NCBI RefSeq assembly: GCF_000189635.1 | Contig: NW_002476169.1 | Location: 310,001 to 374,000 of the forward strand | DNA: 64,000 bases | Source of the DNA: Tetrahymena thermophila SB210 | Lineage: Eukaryota; Ciliophora; Oligohymenophorea; Hymenostomatida; Tetrahymenidae | Reading direction: 5' to 3' | Shown: one piece after another, positions 1 to 14,190 of the stretch | How the letters are laid out: each line of letters opens with the position of its first letter | How positions within the stretch are numbered: the stretch's first letter is position 1 | Program-made: the position numbers and the translations under genes | The notes under the pieces: generated by a model | What the model was told of the DNA's origin: nothing | Databases searched by the model: none | What the model saw: only the letters and a program-made list of their open reading frames with translations

Positions 1-3000
1 ATTTTTTTGAAATTTTTTTTTAATTTGATCTCAATATTCTTACTGATTGATTTTGAAAATAGCTTCCAAAAAGATTAAATCAAGCAAATATATTTTCATA
101 ATGATATATAACATCGATAAACAATATATCAATGAAAAGAAAAGAGAAGTTAATAATTATCAATTTATTCAAAATATAAAAGTACTCGTAGAGATGTTTG
201 ATAGATGAAATGTGTTTTTTAGATATTTAATTTAAGATTTTATCACAGAGTAATAAAAAATTCATGAAAGAAGTTTAAGTGATGGTTTTTAAATTTACTA
301 TTTTGGTTTTTTATTATGATTTCTTTATATTTTTAATCAAAATTTTGTAATTAGTGACTGATTACTGAAAGATACATTTTTTTTTTCATAATTCAAGTAT
401 ATTATGTTTAAGTATATCATAGCTATTATAAATTTATTAAAAAATTTTAATAAATGAAATAAAATTCAAGCTGAGTAAATATAAATTCTATTCATAATCT
501 TTTAAAAATTTAAATTTTTACTACTGAGTCTATGTTAAATAAAAATATTTTAATTTAAGATCATTTAAATTGAAAGTACCTTCATTAATAAAAAACAATT
601 TAGATTACTTTAATTATTTATGAGATTATATAATATTGAAATTCTGAAAATATCCTAAATATGATTACTCTTCCTTTTAGAATTTAGAAAAACAAACTTT
701 AAGGTGGGAGAGAGAAAAAAAGAAATGTGTTAGTTTATGTGAGTGGATATAAATTTATAATTTAATTAAAATTTAAAAAATTAATGGAAATATGAGGCAT
801 ATTTTTAAAATCATATTTTATTTCATGGTCATTTAAGTTGAATAGAGTAAGTAACTTTAATTGATTTGTGATCTCATAAAATTTAATTTGATCATATTCT
901 ATTTTTGAGGTGATAAATATTTGTAAATTCTTTAAAGTCTGTAAGAAAGATTGCATGAAATATCAACTGATGTAAAGATATTCATTTAGTAAATTTTAAT
1001 TAATTATTAAGGTAAACACCATTTATTTATTTTAATCTTTCGTAACTAAAAATTCTAGTACCAGAATTAATTATTTTGAAGTTACTTAAGCAATGAAATA
1101 TGTTGCTCTTTACATATTCCTCAATAACAATAGATATCTGTTTACTATGAAAAAGTAAGAATAAACCAAAATATTATTATCAATCAGAAATATCTATATT
1201 ATTTACTAAAATAGTAAAAAGAGTTTACAATAGATAATTACAATCTATTTGAAAGACATAATATATATCTCCAAGAATTTTAGCTAAAATATTTGTTTTT
1301 TTGTTCATTAACAAGACTTTGTAAATTAATTGCATTCGATATAAGCAGCTAAAGTACCACCATTTATGTATGTGTAATTTATTCTTAAGAAAAGTAAATT
1401 GCATTAAAAATATCAATTGCAAGTTTGCTTAAGAAAAAATTTCCTTTAAAAATGTTAATTACTTAATTGAATACTTTTAGCACATGAGGAGTCAAAATTT
1501 TATTCCCAATAACTTTCTGAATATTCTTTTGATTAAATATATTCTTTCATATATAAGATTATGTAAATTAATATTAATTTTATCTAATTTTCGATTCACT
1601 TCTTTGTTTGCTAAAATTTTACTTTTTTAAAGTATTTCACTGATATTATGGTAAGAAATTCAGTTGAATGTTATAAATTCCAGATAGACTTTTCTTCTAT
1701 CAAAGAAAAAAAATAAATTTTAGTTAAAATGTTTTTCAACTGATAAATATTAAAAGAAAATTTCCTTTTTTCTAATATTTTTTTCCAAATATTTTTATAT
1801 CAAGTACAAAAATTTTTTAAGAATAGATAGAATAGTCTAAAATAATAACTTTTGAATTTTTTAATGCAAATATGTATTCTAACCTATAACAAATAATTTG
1901 AAGGGCTAGTTATTTTACTCACATTTCAATATCACTTACTGTAACTGATATCCTTATGATATAAAGAAAACTAATTTAAGATAACTTGAAATTTTTTAGT
2001 TCATTAAGAAAGAAATTGAAAAAATTAATCAACAAAAGTATACATTTGTAAAGCAGTGTCTATAACGCTACTGGAATAAAAAAATTAATATCCTAAAAGA
2101 TAAAATAATAACTACCTTGAGTATTTTTAACCTATTTTTGACTAATTCTATTTATATTTCATATTTTTAATTTATTTTCTTAAATATCTAAGAAAATGAA
2201 TCTAGTCCATTTTTAATATTTTTTTCTTAAAAAGAAGTCTTTACAGGTTCATGACGATGTGTAATATAAGCCAAGTTATTTTTTAATACAAAATTCAGTA
2301 AAAATAAAAATATTTAAGGTAATGTAAAATAAAAATAGAACGAATTAAATAAAATGCAAATTACACTCTTTATTAATCAAATTAAGTATTTTATATTTTA
2401 TTTTTGTAATTTTAAACAATATATGTAATATTTTATCTAGCCGATATATTATTTCTAAATAAGAAAATCTTAACTTCAAAGTAACAACATATTTTTATTT
2501 GAAAATGTATTACTTCCTCCAAAAATGAATGCTTTTTATGGATCAAAAAATTTTGAAAAATAATTAATATATATGATAGATATATATTACCAAATACTAT
2601 TTCACTTTTTTTTGTTATCGAGTAATTATACTTTACAAAACAAAAGAATTTATGAATAAATTAGGTTTTATCTGTAAATTAATAGCCGAATAAAAAAGAT
2701 TCAGTATTATAGTTTATAAAATTAGATTTAAAAAGCTAGATATATCAATTTTACATTTTTTGTAAGATTTTTTTCTACATTTTTATATAATTTGTATATT
2801 TAAAAATAATTAAAAGAAAAACTTTTTTCTATTTGAATAACAATTTGTATATTGTTTGCTTTTGGTAAATTAATATAGAATGTAAATTTTACAGACGACA
2901 ACTACAAAGGTAAGTAACTAACTAAGTGGAAAAAAGACTAATATAATTTCAAGATCTGTATTGAATAGCATATTCTAATTTAAATTATTTCGAATTTTCA

Positions 3001-6000
3001 TCAGTAACTCTAATAATTTATTATAAATTATAGATATTAAAGCATAATCTTGTGCGAATTTATTTTTAAAAGGCTTTTTAAATTAGTCAAGTATATTTTG
3101 GAATAATATCTCAGTATATACTTTTTAGAAAAAAATATGGAAAATTAATAAGTCTTACATTTTGATTTTATTTCAAATTGCTTGTTTCAAATTTGCGTTT
3201 ATTTCTTATCAATTAAAAAGGGGTTTTTTTATTGTTTGTTGCTAATTTTCTAAGTTTACTTTTCTAAATTTTGCACAGCTATTTTATACAATAGTCTCAA
3301 CAATTTTTTTATTGAAACAAAGATAAAACTGATTGATTTTTATCTAAAAACAAAAATTATAGCAAGTTTTATAAGGAAGCATTCCAATTTATATATTAGA
3401 TTACATTTAAATAAAGAGATAAAACAATGTCCCTTTATTTCTTATTTAACTAAGAGCTTGTCCTATTGCAGTCTTACAAAATTTTTTTCGATCGTTTGTA
3501 AAAAAGTAAAATTTTAATGAAGTATAGTAAGCATTTTAGCATGTAAGTTGAGGCATCACTCCTATTTGGCTTTTTTGGAGTAAAAGAAAATAGATTAAAA
3601 AGATAAATGCATAGATTTGGTTAATATAGTTTTGAAATGATTTTTATTGGTTTAAACAAGATGGAGGATTCATTTAAAATAAAAATACTAAAATACTTAA
3701 AATTGAATAAAAATATTAACTTTAGGTTTTAAAAACTTACTTTTTCGCAAGAATTTAAAGGCAAATATTAATTTCTTTTAAAAATTAGTAAATCACACTC
3801 GTTCATTCATAAGCAGCTTAAGACAACGCACCCATCCGCTGGCTAGGGATTTTTATTTCTGAATTTTTGAATGTTTTTAAATAATTGCTTTATGTAAGCA
3901 ATTTTAGTAAAGGAATATTCAATTTTTTATTAGTGATACTCAAATATGTAATATAGTAATGCTTTTCGATTACATTTTTGGAACTCTCTTCACGCATTTT
4001 TTATTTATCATTTAAGAAGGATTACGCTTAATTTGTTTATTTTTTTTGCTTAATATTAAATATATATTATCAGATATTAAGTAGAACAATAATTTGCCTA
4101 GCCCTAAAATAGAGATTTACTAACTAATCATCCTTATTTTAATAATCCACATAGTTATTTGTTAGTGATTTATTTATAAAATAATAATTGGTGACTATAA
4201 AATCCGATATAGATTAAATCAAAAATTATTTAGTTCGTTTTTAAACTAATGAAGTCTTAATACTTTAAAATGATTGTATAATAGCTGTCCAATTATTCAA
4301 AAATAATCTTGATCTATTATAATTGAGGAAATTTAAGTGGTGTAAAGTAAATACACGCTATCTAAACGAATGTTTAATATTAATAGGTATTTTAAGAAAA
4401 TCAGGCGAGCGGCTGGTTAATAGTCAGTTTCAAATATAAGGTGTATAGATTATCTGAAAACATCAATTCCATCAATAAAGATCGCTATGTATTTATAAAT
4501 TGTAAAATCCAATAAATACTTTAGAGTAAGACTAAAATTCAACCTACTTGCTAAGGGGTAAATAAATAGTTCTTTCATTTAAATTTTTTTAGACTTTGAT
4601 TAATCTTTAAAGAATTTCTAAATCATTTCTCAAAAGCATTTTTTCAGTCAATATATTAAATAAACATCCTTTTCTTTTATGTTATATTAAGAATGAAACA
4701 AACAATCAATTTTCTACTTAACAATTTAGAAGTTTTGTAAGGTCAAAAAAAAAAAACATACTTCAGATTATGTTAAAATAATAAAAAACTCTAAATTTGT
4801 AACAAAATTTATCTTTAAAAAGCAAGCAGCCCACTTTAAAATTTCAGAAAAAATACAAGAATAATCGAATGGAAGATAGAAATTAAATCAAATAAGAATT
4901 ATTCATACTACCATAATTAGTATAAATTACAATCATTAAAAATAATTTAAATTTACTATTATATTATAAACTATATTTTTTCTTTTTATTGGATTGGATT
5001 GGATTGATTTTATAAAAATGTAATAACTAAATTTTAACATAGTCATCAAATTATATAGCAGTTTACACATTCATATAAAATAATAAATTTGTAAAAGAAA
5101 AAGGTTAAAAAAACTATATGAGCTCAATTGGGCTAGCTAGATAGTTTTATGTTTTTTTTCTGCAATTTCAATAAATTAGCAAAAAAATGTGATAAACAAA
5201 ATCCTTCTTTTTTAATTAGTAAATTAAATTATTCCCGCAAGTAAAATAAGATATTGAAAATAACGACGAAGACTTATCTGATTGAAATATGCATTTATTT
5301 TTTTATTTATTAAAAAAACTGTTGGTACAAGGGGAAAAGAAAATTAATAAATTATAAAAAGCAGAAGTTAACAAGCAGAGGTTAAGACGAATTAAATAAT
5401 AAATATTATCATAAGAAGATAGAAAAGATTAAATAATAAATATAATTAAATTAATTCAAAAAAATTCACAGTAAGCATATATATTCATTCATTAATAGTA
5501 TCCTCTACTTTGACAGACAGATAAAAAATCAAGCAAGCATTCTTCTAATAATTTGAAAGCAGAAAAGTGATAAATTTTCAAAGATTATAAGATTTACCTC
5601 GTAAATATTTATAAAAAACACTTTGATATATCTATTTTATTTTGAATAATTTAGAAAATTAGCTGTTTAAAGATAAATTATTTTTTATTAAAATCAAAAG
5701 TCATAAAAGCTGTGTTTGTATTATAGATCTAAAATTGAATTTACTAGAGTTCTGACAAGAAAGCAAGAAGAGGCCGACCCTATTTTACTTATATTTAAAA
5801 ATATAGAAAATTAATATCTAATATTACTAAAATCAGCGAAGACTCTAACTCATAATTTTCTCTTAAGATATACCAAATTATGCAAAAATAAATAGGTAAA
5901 TTAAAAAATAATTAATTTAAAAGCACTATTAGAGTTTCCATACTAAGTTGCTCTAATTTATATCTCTATGCATCAAACAAATCCGTCTGTCTGTTTAAAT

Positions 6001-7156
6001 TTTTTATTAAATCTTTTAGAACTAAGTCTATTGTTACCCAAGTTACAAATTAAATACTATTTTAATGGAAACTGGTTGATTTTTATTAAAACTATAATGA
6101 ATTTGTTTCAGTAGAATCTGAAAGTTTTATTTACATAAAGACTCATTAGATTTGAAAAATATTCCCCAATTATAAAAAAACTCAACGTTATTTTTTGTAG
6201 TTATATTATGAAAATTGTATAGATATTCGCTTAAGATTAAAAAACCTACCCCAATAAATATCAAAAATTTGCTAAACAGTATCCGTAATCATCAAAAATC
6301 ACTTGCTTTTAAATTGAATATTTTCAAAAAAAAAAAAAAAAAATTAAAAATAAACTGAATCTAAAAAAGAGCTTTATATAAATTCTTTATTTGATAGCCA
6401 AATATTAAACAAAATAAATAAATTGATCACAATTAATAAAAATTTGTAAAACAATCATCGCATTTTGAGAATATTACTTTTTTATTTTTGCAAATACAAT
6501 ATTTTAATAGAAGCAAGTAGATTCACTAATTTTATGTTAAATTTAGTTAATAAGTTTAAATTAGGATGCAAAAATGTAATCATAAAGCTTTTCTATTTTT
6601 TCATTCAATTTTATAATAACCACTTCGAAGTAAAACTACAAGAAAAGACAATTTTTATTTAAAATTCATTTACTTCTTATTATGGTTATTAGATGAGAAT
6701 GAAATAAAATATAATCGAAAAATATATCAGCAACTAAAAAAATGAGAAAGCATTATCTGAATATTAAAAGAGTTGAAGAATACGGGTTATAAATTAAATA
6801 ATGAAAAATAAAGCAACGAAATAAATTTTTGGATATTATTCAATTTTATTTTTAAATATTGCAAATGTATGGTGAAAATACATAAAAATAAAAAGCATAT
6901 TTTATTCAATTTATGGGTTACTAATATTCACATTAAATATAAAATAAGTAAAAATAAACTAAATCCAATTCAAAAATAGATCCTAATTGATTAATTAATT
7001 TCCTTTTATTCAATTCTAAAAAATCCGCTTCTCTATATCATTAATAGCAGCTGCATAGATTAAATAAAAGAGCCTTATCCTAAAAAAACCCACTATTTAC
7101 TTTCAAAAAATTTTATAATTAATTCCAAAAAAATAATTAAAAAAATAAATTTTTGA
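1..7156. other. AT-rich non-coding stretch
   Basis: No reading frame here has protein-like composition on either strand. The open frames present are AT-driven strings of Lys, Asn, Ile, Phe and Tyr. There are long A and T runs, for example an A run near 6329-6345, and a short GGATT-type repeat at about 4990-5010. Two islets are clearly richer in G+C than their surroundings, about 3821-3849 and 4403-4417. I see no tRNA, rRNA or telomeric repeat. The 5' end of the gene that is open from 7157 may lie in the last few hundred bases of this stretch. Confidence 0.6.
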
Positions 7157-8317
7157 AAAAATAAAGAAACCTTAGAAAATACAGAGCACTAAAAAGAGTT
7201 TCCCCTTTAACTACTCGATATTACAACTTCACAACCAATCATCCCTACTGACACTTCTGAAAAGAAATAAGATTCTTTTACTTAAATTGAATAATCATTT
7301 TCTGGTTCCAACTCTCTGCAAGGAAGCTTAACACATATCTAATCTAACTTACAATCTGATTAAATACAATCTTGTTAAGAGACATAATTAAAATCAGAAA
7401 GCTAAAATATCCAATCTTCTTTATCTGATTTTAAACTTACAGATTAACTTTTAGATTCAAATACTGCGCTTACTTAATCAATACCATTCTTACCTTAAAA
7501 AAAATAAATAAAAAGTAGTATTAATAAAGAGGAGAACAACAAGCCAGGACTTTAAAATTAAAATATATAAAATAATACTTCAAATAAATCAAATAAATAA
7601 AATATCTCTTCAAATTACAATTATTACCACACTTAACACAAAAAGCTATAAGGAGTGAGTTTGTAAAATCGCATCTTTCCTCTTAATAATTTAGTTTCTT
7701 CTTCTTAAAAATTGTAGACCTCTAATACCCCTATTGCATCTTAGCAACCTATGTAGAAATCTGAAAAAGTGTTGAGATTGCTTAAAAAAGATATCACATC
7801 CTGTCAAATGCTTGATTCAGTTAGTACAACTTATAGCGCTATGATCCCTACCACCAATCTAGATAATAATTTTGATGAAGCTAACGATGATCCATGTAAA
7901 ATGTATGAGAGTAATTAAGTGTAGATAGATGAGAGCGATACTTTAGAAAAAAAGATTCACGAATGGCTCGATTAAATGGACGTGCATATTACATGCCCAT
8001 CTTCTAAAATGCATGACTACTTTGATAGTATCAGAAAAAATACTTATTGGGATATTCATAGCAAAATATTAAGCGGTGAAGATCTCGACTGCTTTCCAAC
8101 TCCAGGATCTCAATCTTCATTCAATCATCTTAGTCAGATGACAGAATCCCCTAATCCATTTACACCAACCCCTCTCCTCGAAAGGAGAAATCCAGGATAG
8201 CTCACTACTCTTCTTCCTGCTTGCAGCTTCCTTAACCGTAGACGTCACACACAAAAACTTGATGATAAAAAATCTAAAGAAATTGAAGAAGTCTACGACG
8301 AGTGGGATTAAGACTGA
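7157..8317 (+). CDS. Unrecognised Ser/Gln-rich protein, 5' end open
   Basis: The frame is open from the TGA at 7154-7156 to the TGA at 8315-8317, about 386 codons, too long to expect by chance in this AT-rich DNA. The translation is protein-like throughout: Ser/Gln/Asn-rich in the first half, then a more ordered acidic part containing KIHEWLDQMDVHITCP and SKMHDYFDSIRKNTYWDIH, a proline-rich patch and a basic/acidic end. There is no ATG between 7157 and 7751, and coding character clearly starts before 7751, so the true start probably lies in an upstream exon. AG acceptors at 7174-7175 and 7183-7184 are candidates. I recognise no family. The same frame continues past the TGA with coding-like sequence (separate entry), so the protein may be longer. 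Alternative: translation starts at 7751. Confidence 0.6.
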
Positions 8318-8614
8318 ATAAAGAAATACTTTGAGAAAAAAAATAATACAAAATTTTCTAATAAATATCCAGATAAACTGCGCTATAAATCTATATTAAA
8401 AAAATAAAAAGTCGAACGAAATGTCGTTTTTTCTAAATTTAAAATTCTCTCACCCATCTTAATTAACTCAGCTATAAAATTCTATCTATAATTAAATCTA
8501 AATCTAAATAAAAATACTAAAATGGATATTAATAATTCCTAAAACTACTTGATTTATTCTTTAACTTTACCTTCAGTTTCTGAATAGTTACTCTAAATAT
8601 TGATTAGCTTGTGA
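8318..8614 (+). other. In-frame extension past TGA with SILK/RVxF-like motifs
   Basis: After the TGA at 8315-8317 the same frame stays open for 98 codons to a TGA at 8612-8614. The first 45 or so codons read like protein (IKKYFEKKNN, then KYPDKLRYKSILKK) and have more G+C than the following AT-rich DNA. S-I-L-K is encoded at 8390-8401 and R-N-V-V-F at 8417-8431, five residues apart. These match the known SILK ([GS]-I-L-[KR]) and RVxF ([KR]-x(0,1)-[VI]-x-[FW]) docking motifs of protein phosphatase 1 partners, in the usual order. No plausible GT..AG intron removes the TGA; the only candidate would be about 33 nt and GC-rich. Options are stop readthrough, a recoded codon, a point mutation or sequence error (TGG would fit well), or an ordinary 3' UTR. 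Confidence 0.4.
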
Positions 8615-11600
8615 TCTGAAAAGAGTGTTCTTTAGCAAGTGAAGTCTTCCATGCATTTATCTATCTATCAGAAATATTTAAGCTAATCAAAGAGAAAAGG
8701 AAAGCAAAAAATGTTACTTTTTAATAAATTTCTCTTAACAGAGGATGGATAATAATTTATAAGTATCTAATAAAAAAGTAATATAGAAGATTAATATGAT
8801 TATTAGCCTAAATAATTAGTTTCGAAATTAAGCTTTTAAATTTTTTTGAGGCTTAATTAATTGATTATATATTATAAAATAACAACTCACTTAATCAAAA
8901 ACATATGATACAAACTGCAGAAGGATGGAATACTTCTTCATTTGACTCTTATCAAATACTAATATCAAAAATGTTAATTTTTAATAGGTACTATTAATGA
9001 AATATTTATTTATTCGCGAAAACAGACATAGTCAGTTTTTTTTAATAAATTTTTTGAAAATCTATTTCTTTAAGATAAGAAAAAAAGCTAAAATTAATTT
9101 CTCATTAAAAACTGAGCTAATTCTATCTAAGCCAGTAACAAAATTAAAAACTTATTTATTTTACGAGAACTAGAAGATAGATAGATAAATTTATATAGAA
9201 AAACTTTGACTCTCACTCTAAAAGTAGCTCAAAAATTAACGCAAAAAATTAAAATTAAAAAATAAATTTTGAAAGGAAGAATTTATTTAACCTCAAAAGC
9301 TAAAGTTGCTATTTTAAAGAAATAGATAAAAAAATAGTGTTAAGTAAAAAAGAAAGATTCATGCTTTTATACAGGGACTTTTAGCAACAAATTTAATTTA
9401 TTCAAGTAGAATAAAAAGAACTTTTTACTGAATTAATAATTAAATTACAAGTATTAAATTATTTACTGGCTTAAAAGTAGTTCTTAAATTTAAAAAACAA
9501 AATGTTCTCACAAAAGGAATTTGCTAACACTTTTGCAATAGAAAAAAATATTTTAAAAGCATCAGTCTGCTAAAAAAAGCGATTTAAAATAGACCTTTGA
9601 CTTTATTAAAATATTACTTTTGATCTCATCAAAGAGTTTTCTAATTAATGTAAATATATTTAAAGAAAAATAGATGATTTTTTCTTTCTATTCTACTTTT
9701 TCCCAATCAATATTTGATAATAGATCACACAAGGCTCAAATGCATAAATTAATTAATAAACAATGAAATAAATAAATTATCATTTCGCTAACTAAATTCG
9801 AAATTTATACATTTAAATAATTCATTAATCTTGATATCTTTCTTACTTACTTACTTAAGTCTTTCCTAAACAAACAAAGAAGCAATAAGGTATTTAGTTG
9901 AATAAATAAAGAAAAGTAACTATAATAAATCACCACATAATATATATATATAAATCACTTTAATAATTAATATATAAAACATTTCAAAAACCATATTTTT
10001 ATTATAAATGTAAGATTTATTTAACCATATTTATAAACTCTTCACAAATAAATTTGTAAAATTAATATATCATTCATTAATCATCATAAATAATTATCTA
10101 TTTTCAAAATAAATGCTAAATAGCAACTTCTTTATTTAGTTAGTGTAGATTTATATCAAAAATATACTTTATGTAAGTAATTATTTATTTCATTATAAAA
10201 CAATTTAACATTAATCAAATAAAGTTCATTATTTTCTTAATTTATTTTTTTTTTTCTTTTTAAGCATTTGTTTACCTTACTTTTAATATTTTAATTACAT
10301 CATTTCTTAAAAATTTCATACTTAACCTAATTATTGATGAAGAAACTAATTCAAATTATTTTAAAAGATAGTATTAGCTTTTTCTAAATATTCACTCAAG
10401 GTTTCCATTTTAAAATTATTTTAGATAGCTAATGCCGATGCTTCTTTAAGCTTATTATGAAATTAATTATAATTTGTTGCAATTAAAATATTAATTTTAT
10501 CACATCTCTAAAGTTTGATGATATTTGAGTAAGTATTCAAAAAAAACAAACAAATTTATGGATTTTAAATAAGGTTAAACACAGCTAATGTGAAGTATTT
10601 AATGAGGGAATAATTTTTTTGGAGAAATAGCAAGAAAAGAAAGAAGTTAAACTAATTTGATTTTATAACAAAATATGTTTATTAAAATCAATAGAAAGTA
10701 TTTGTAATACATACATATTTCAATTTTTAAATTGAGAATTTATTACTTTTTTTTTGAGTTTTTAAGTATAGATTGCTTCTTTTGTTTTTAAATAAACAGA
10801 ATATAAAAAATATTATGCTTCTTTCAAAGATTCATTATAATCGATAATAATGATTCATGAAGATTATAGCCATAATTTTTAATTCATTAGTTTTTAACCA
10901 TTAAGCACATAAACTAAAGGAAATGATAATATTTAGGAAGTATTTTCACAAAAAATTTTTGTATACTTCAAAATCAAAATTAAGCATCCTTTAAAAATCA
11001 TGAGAAAAGGACTAAAATTAGAATTCAAGTTTTTACTTTTTAGAAATTGAGTTATGATGAATTTAGAATTGTAATTGTAAGATAATATTCATCTTTTTAT
11101 TTAATTTGCTTACAAAATAAGAAAAATATATGCTTGAATCAGTTTAGAAACAATTAGTAAAAAATAATCTGTGATTAAATAGACAAAATACTCAAAGTTA
11201 AATTAATAAATTTGTAATTCAAACAATGATTAAGCAATCAAAACATTTTTGACTTTCGAATTCTGCTCTATTCTATTTGACCATTTTAATCTTTCAATTC
11301 TTTTTTTCAAATAAAAATATTACAATTCAATATTCCTCCAAAAAGCTGGTTGATGCTTCAGGTTTAATTTAATATTTAAAATGTTTCTCTATGTAATATT
11401 ATCATATTATTTATTTAAATTAGGAACTTACTAGCTCATATTCACAGAATCATGCAAAACATCTATAAATTAGATAAAATAACTAAAAAATTAGATTGAT
11501 TGAAAGAATCAATTTAATATTAATTATTATGACTAAAACTTCAATAGATAGTTGAGGGAATCTATTATTTACTAATTGACAAATTTTTTCAAAAAATTAT

Positions 11601-14190
11601 GATAAGATACTTAGTCATAACCATATAAAAAGTTGATATTTCATACATGATGTTTTAAATAATTTAAGTAATTGAAAAAAAATATCTTCATTGAATTACT
11701 AAAATTTTTAATAAATGGAACAGAGAGAGTAATGATATAATCCTTACAATTTCTTTTTTATAGAAGTCTTTAAAGTTATAAAATTAAAAATTATAGGAGT
11801 AAAAAAATAAATGTTTTCATTTTTTTGATAGCGCAGTATTATAAATAGTTGCTATAAATATAATTTGTTTAATTAAATTATCCAAAATTTTTAAATGGAT
11901 AATAAATGTTTTTTAGGCTTAGAAAAATAAGTCATATAAATAATCAGAGAAAGCTTTAATTTACTTAGCTGCATCTATTAAATGTTAAATATAACCTATA
12001 ACAATTCTTTTTTACTAGAGTTTCAGGATTGTTACTTACTTACTTATATATTTTTAAAATAAAAGTTTCTGGAAGAAAAATAACTTAATAGAAAATTGAG
12101 TAAAACATAAATTAATGTGATTAAAAAAATTTAAATGGTTAATAAATTTTACACTTAAATTTACAGAGTTATCAATGAATGGCACCAATTTAAGATTGTT
12201 AGTAAATTAAAAAATAGATGTTTTTTTATTAAGCAACTTAATTAATTTACCTCATAGAATTTAGCAACAAATAACTTATACTTTCAAAAATTGTGTGACT
12301 AATAATTTAAATTACACTAACGAACGTAATAAAAAAGCATAAACAAATGCTAAAATTTCTTACTTCTTTTGCTTAACTATAAATTCAGTGAAAGGTGTTA
12401 AATTAATTACTAATACTTAAATAATTTGATAGAACTAAATAATTTTGCAAATATAATTAATTATGTAGATTACTCTTACACAGTATTTAACATTTTTTTG
12501 TATTTTTGACATGAAATTACATAGATTACATTTTGCTAATAAATAATCAATTTTTACAAACATTTTTGATTAAATTCATATTTATGATATATTAATTATA
12601 CTTCCACCATCACAGATCTATAAGATTTTTCACCTAAATTTATTTAAATTTAGGTATGATGTGAATTACTACAAATAAGCTTATTGAGTTCAAATAATTA
12701 TTTTAATTCACTTCAAATTCCATAAATAAAAATTGTTTTGATTGATTAGGTTTTTTATATCTAAAATATAAATAGTTCTAATAAGAGCTGTAAATTAATA
12801 GAAGTAATATTTTGTTCTTATAATATATCATTTATTTCTTTAATAGTTAGTTATTAGATATAATATTAACTTAGCAAAGCATCTTATTAGGTTTTTATCA
12901 AAAATCTATCTTAGATTACATTATTTAATATTCTGCTTGTCAATTTTTTTAAAAAAAAAGACTGCACTACCCTCTTATCTGATTGCTTACCACTTAAAGT
13001 AAGTAAGAAATAAATGAGCAGAATTTTTTTTTTTAAGAAAGATAATTTAATCATCATAAATTATTTAATTTCAAATAAATAAGAATAAAAATAGCCTTTG
13101 TTGCTTGTTAAATAATTTTGTTTAATTTTTTAAGAAAAAGTTCTTAATCTTATTAAAATTTTACATATCTATTCTCCAATTAACATTTAAACACATTATT
13201 TTCTTAGAAATAAAAAAGTATTCAAATAACTTGAAATAATTTTTAAAAATAGCTTTTGATATTATTTAAATTTTATATTTTTAACAAAAATAAACAAAAT
13301 AAAGAGTTTTAATATTAATTTTAATCAGAACTTTAAAAAAATTACTCAAAAATAGAAAATATTCCTTTTTATTCAGTGAAAAATAAAAATAAAATTTACC
13401 TACTTTTATTTTTTTATTTGATTCAAATATTTATGTTTTGTTTTTTTTCTTTATATTGCCACATTATTAAATTTTTAGTAAAAATGAGTAGTTTAGAAAT
13501 ATTTTTATTAATTTATTTAAGATTTAAATATTTATTTTTATTCAAAAAAATTATTTAAAAAAGTTTATTTTCTTAAATTTAAATCAATAAAAGTAATTCT
13601 AATTTGTTTATTATTTTTACTCTTTAATATAATTTTTAATATCTTTTTTATTGAAAAAAATTTGATTTAAAAATTTTGTAATATTAAAATAATCGTTTAA
13701 ATTTTTATAAATATGAAAAAAAGAAATATCTTTTTTCTTCAAAATTTTAATGATAAATCATTAAATCCACTAATATTATTATATTTACTTAGAAAGTATA
13801 TTTGCAATTTTGTGTTATTTTGATCTGAATTGTGATTAATTATTTTAAATATATTTTATTTTATTTAATAAGTGAAGTATTTTTTTTAATTAAATTAAAG
13901 GTATTTATGGTTGCCAAAGTATTTTTAAAATCATGGTTTAAGGTTTTACAAAAATAATATTAAATATTTATTTATTTGAAAATGATATTGTCTTTATATA
14001 TCAGCGAATTATATACTAAAATTAGTTTTATTAAATAAACAATGACACTAAGACAAATTAAATAGACTGTATTTAATAAAAAAATTGAATGGTATTTGAG
14101 TTGACTCGCTTATTCTGAATATATATTTCATGGTGTTAATAAATTATAATAAATTAAATTTGGCATTAAAGTAAAAAAAAATTAGAAATT
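8615..14190. other. AT-rich non-coding stretch
   Basis: No gene seen. Short open frames, such as the Lys/Phe/Leu-rich one at 13376-13558, have the composition of random AT-rich DNA and no recognisable motif. Tetranucleotide runs occur near 9843-9858 and 12033-12048 (CTTA type), and there is a T/A dinucleotide run near 9939-9952. Promoter elements cannot be distinguished from background here. Confidence 0.55.

Noticed and set aside
5108..5150. Stretch resembling a tRNA A-box (GAGCTCAATTGG) flanked by AAAACTAT/ATAGTTTT arms and a T run
   Set aside because: No T-arm or acceptor pairing follows at tRNA distance, and short inverted A/T arms are common here.
13376..13558. Open frame with a hydrophobic Phe/Leu/Ile-rich translation
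   Set aside because: Composition is what random AT-rich DNA gives; no conserved motif, no codon pattern and no flanking exons.
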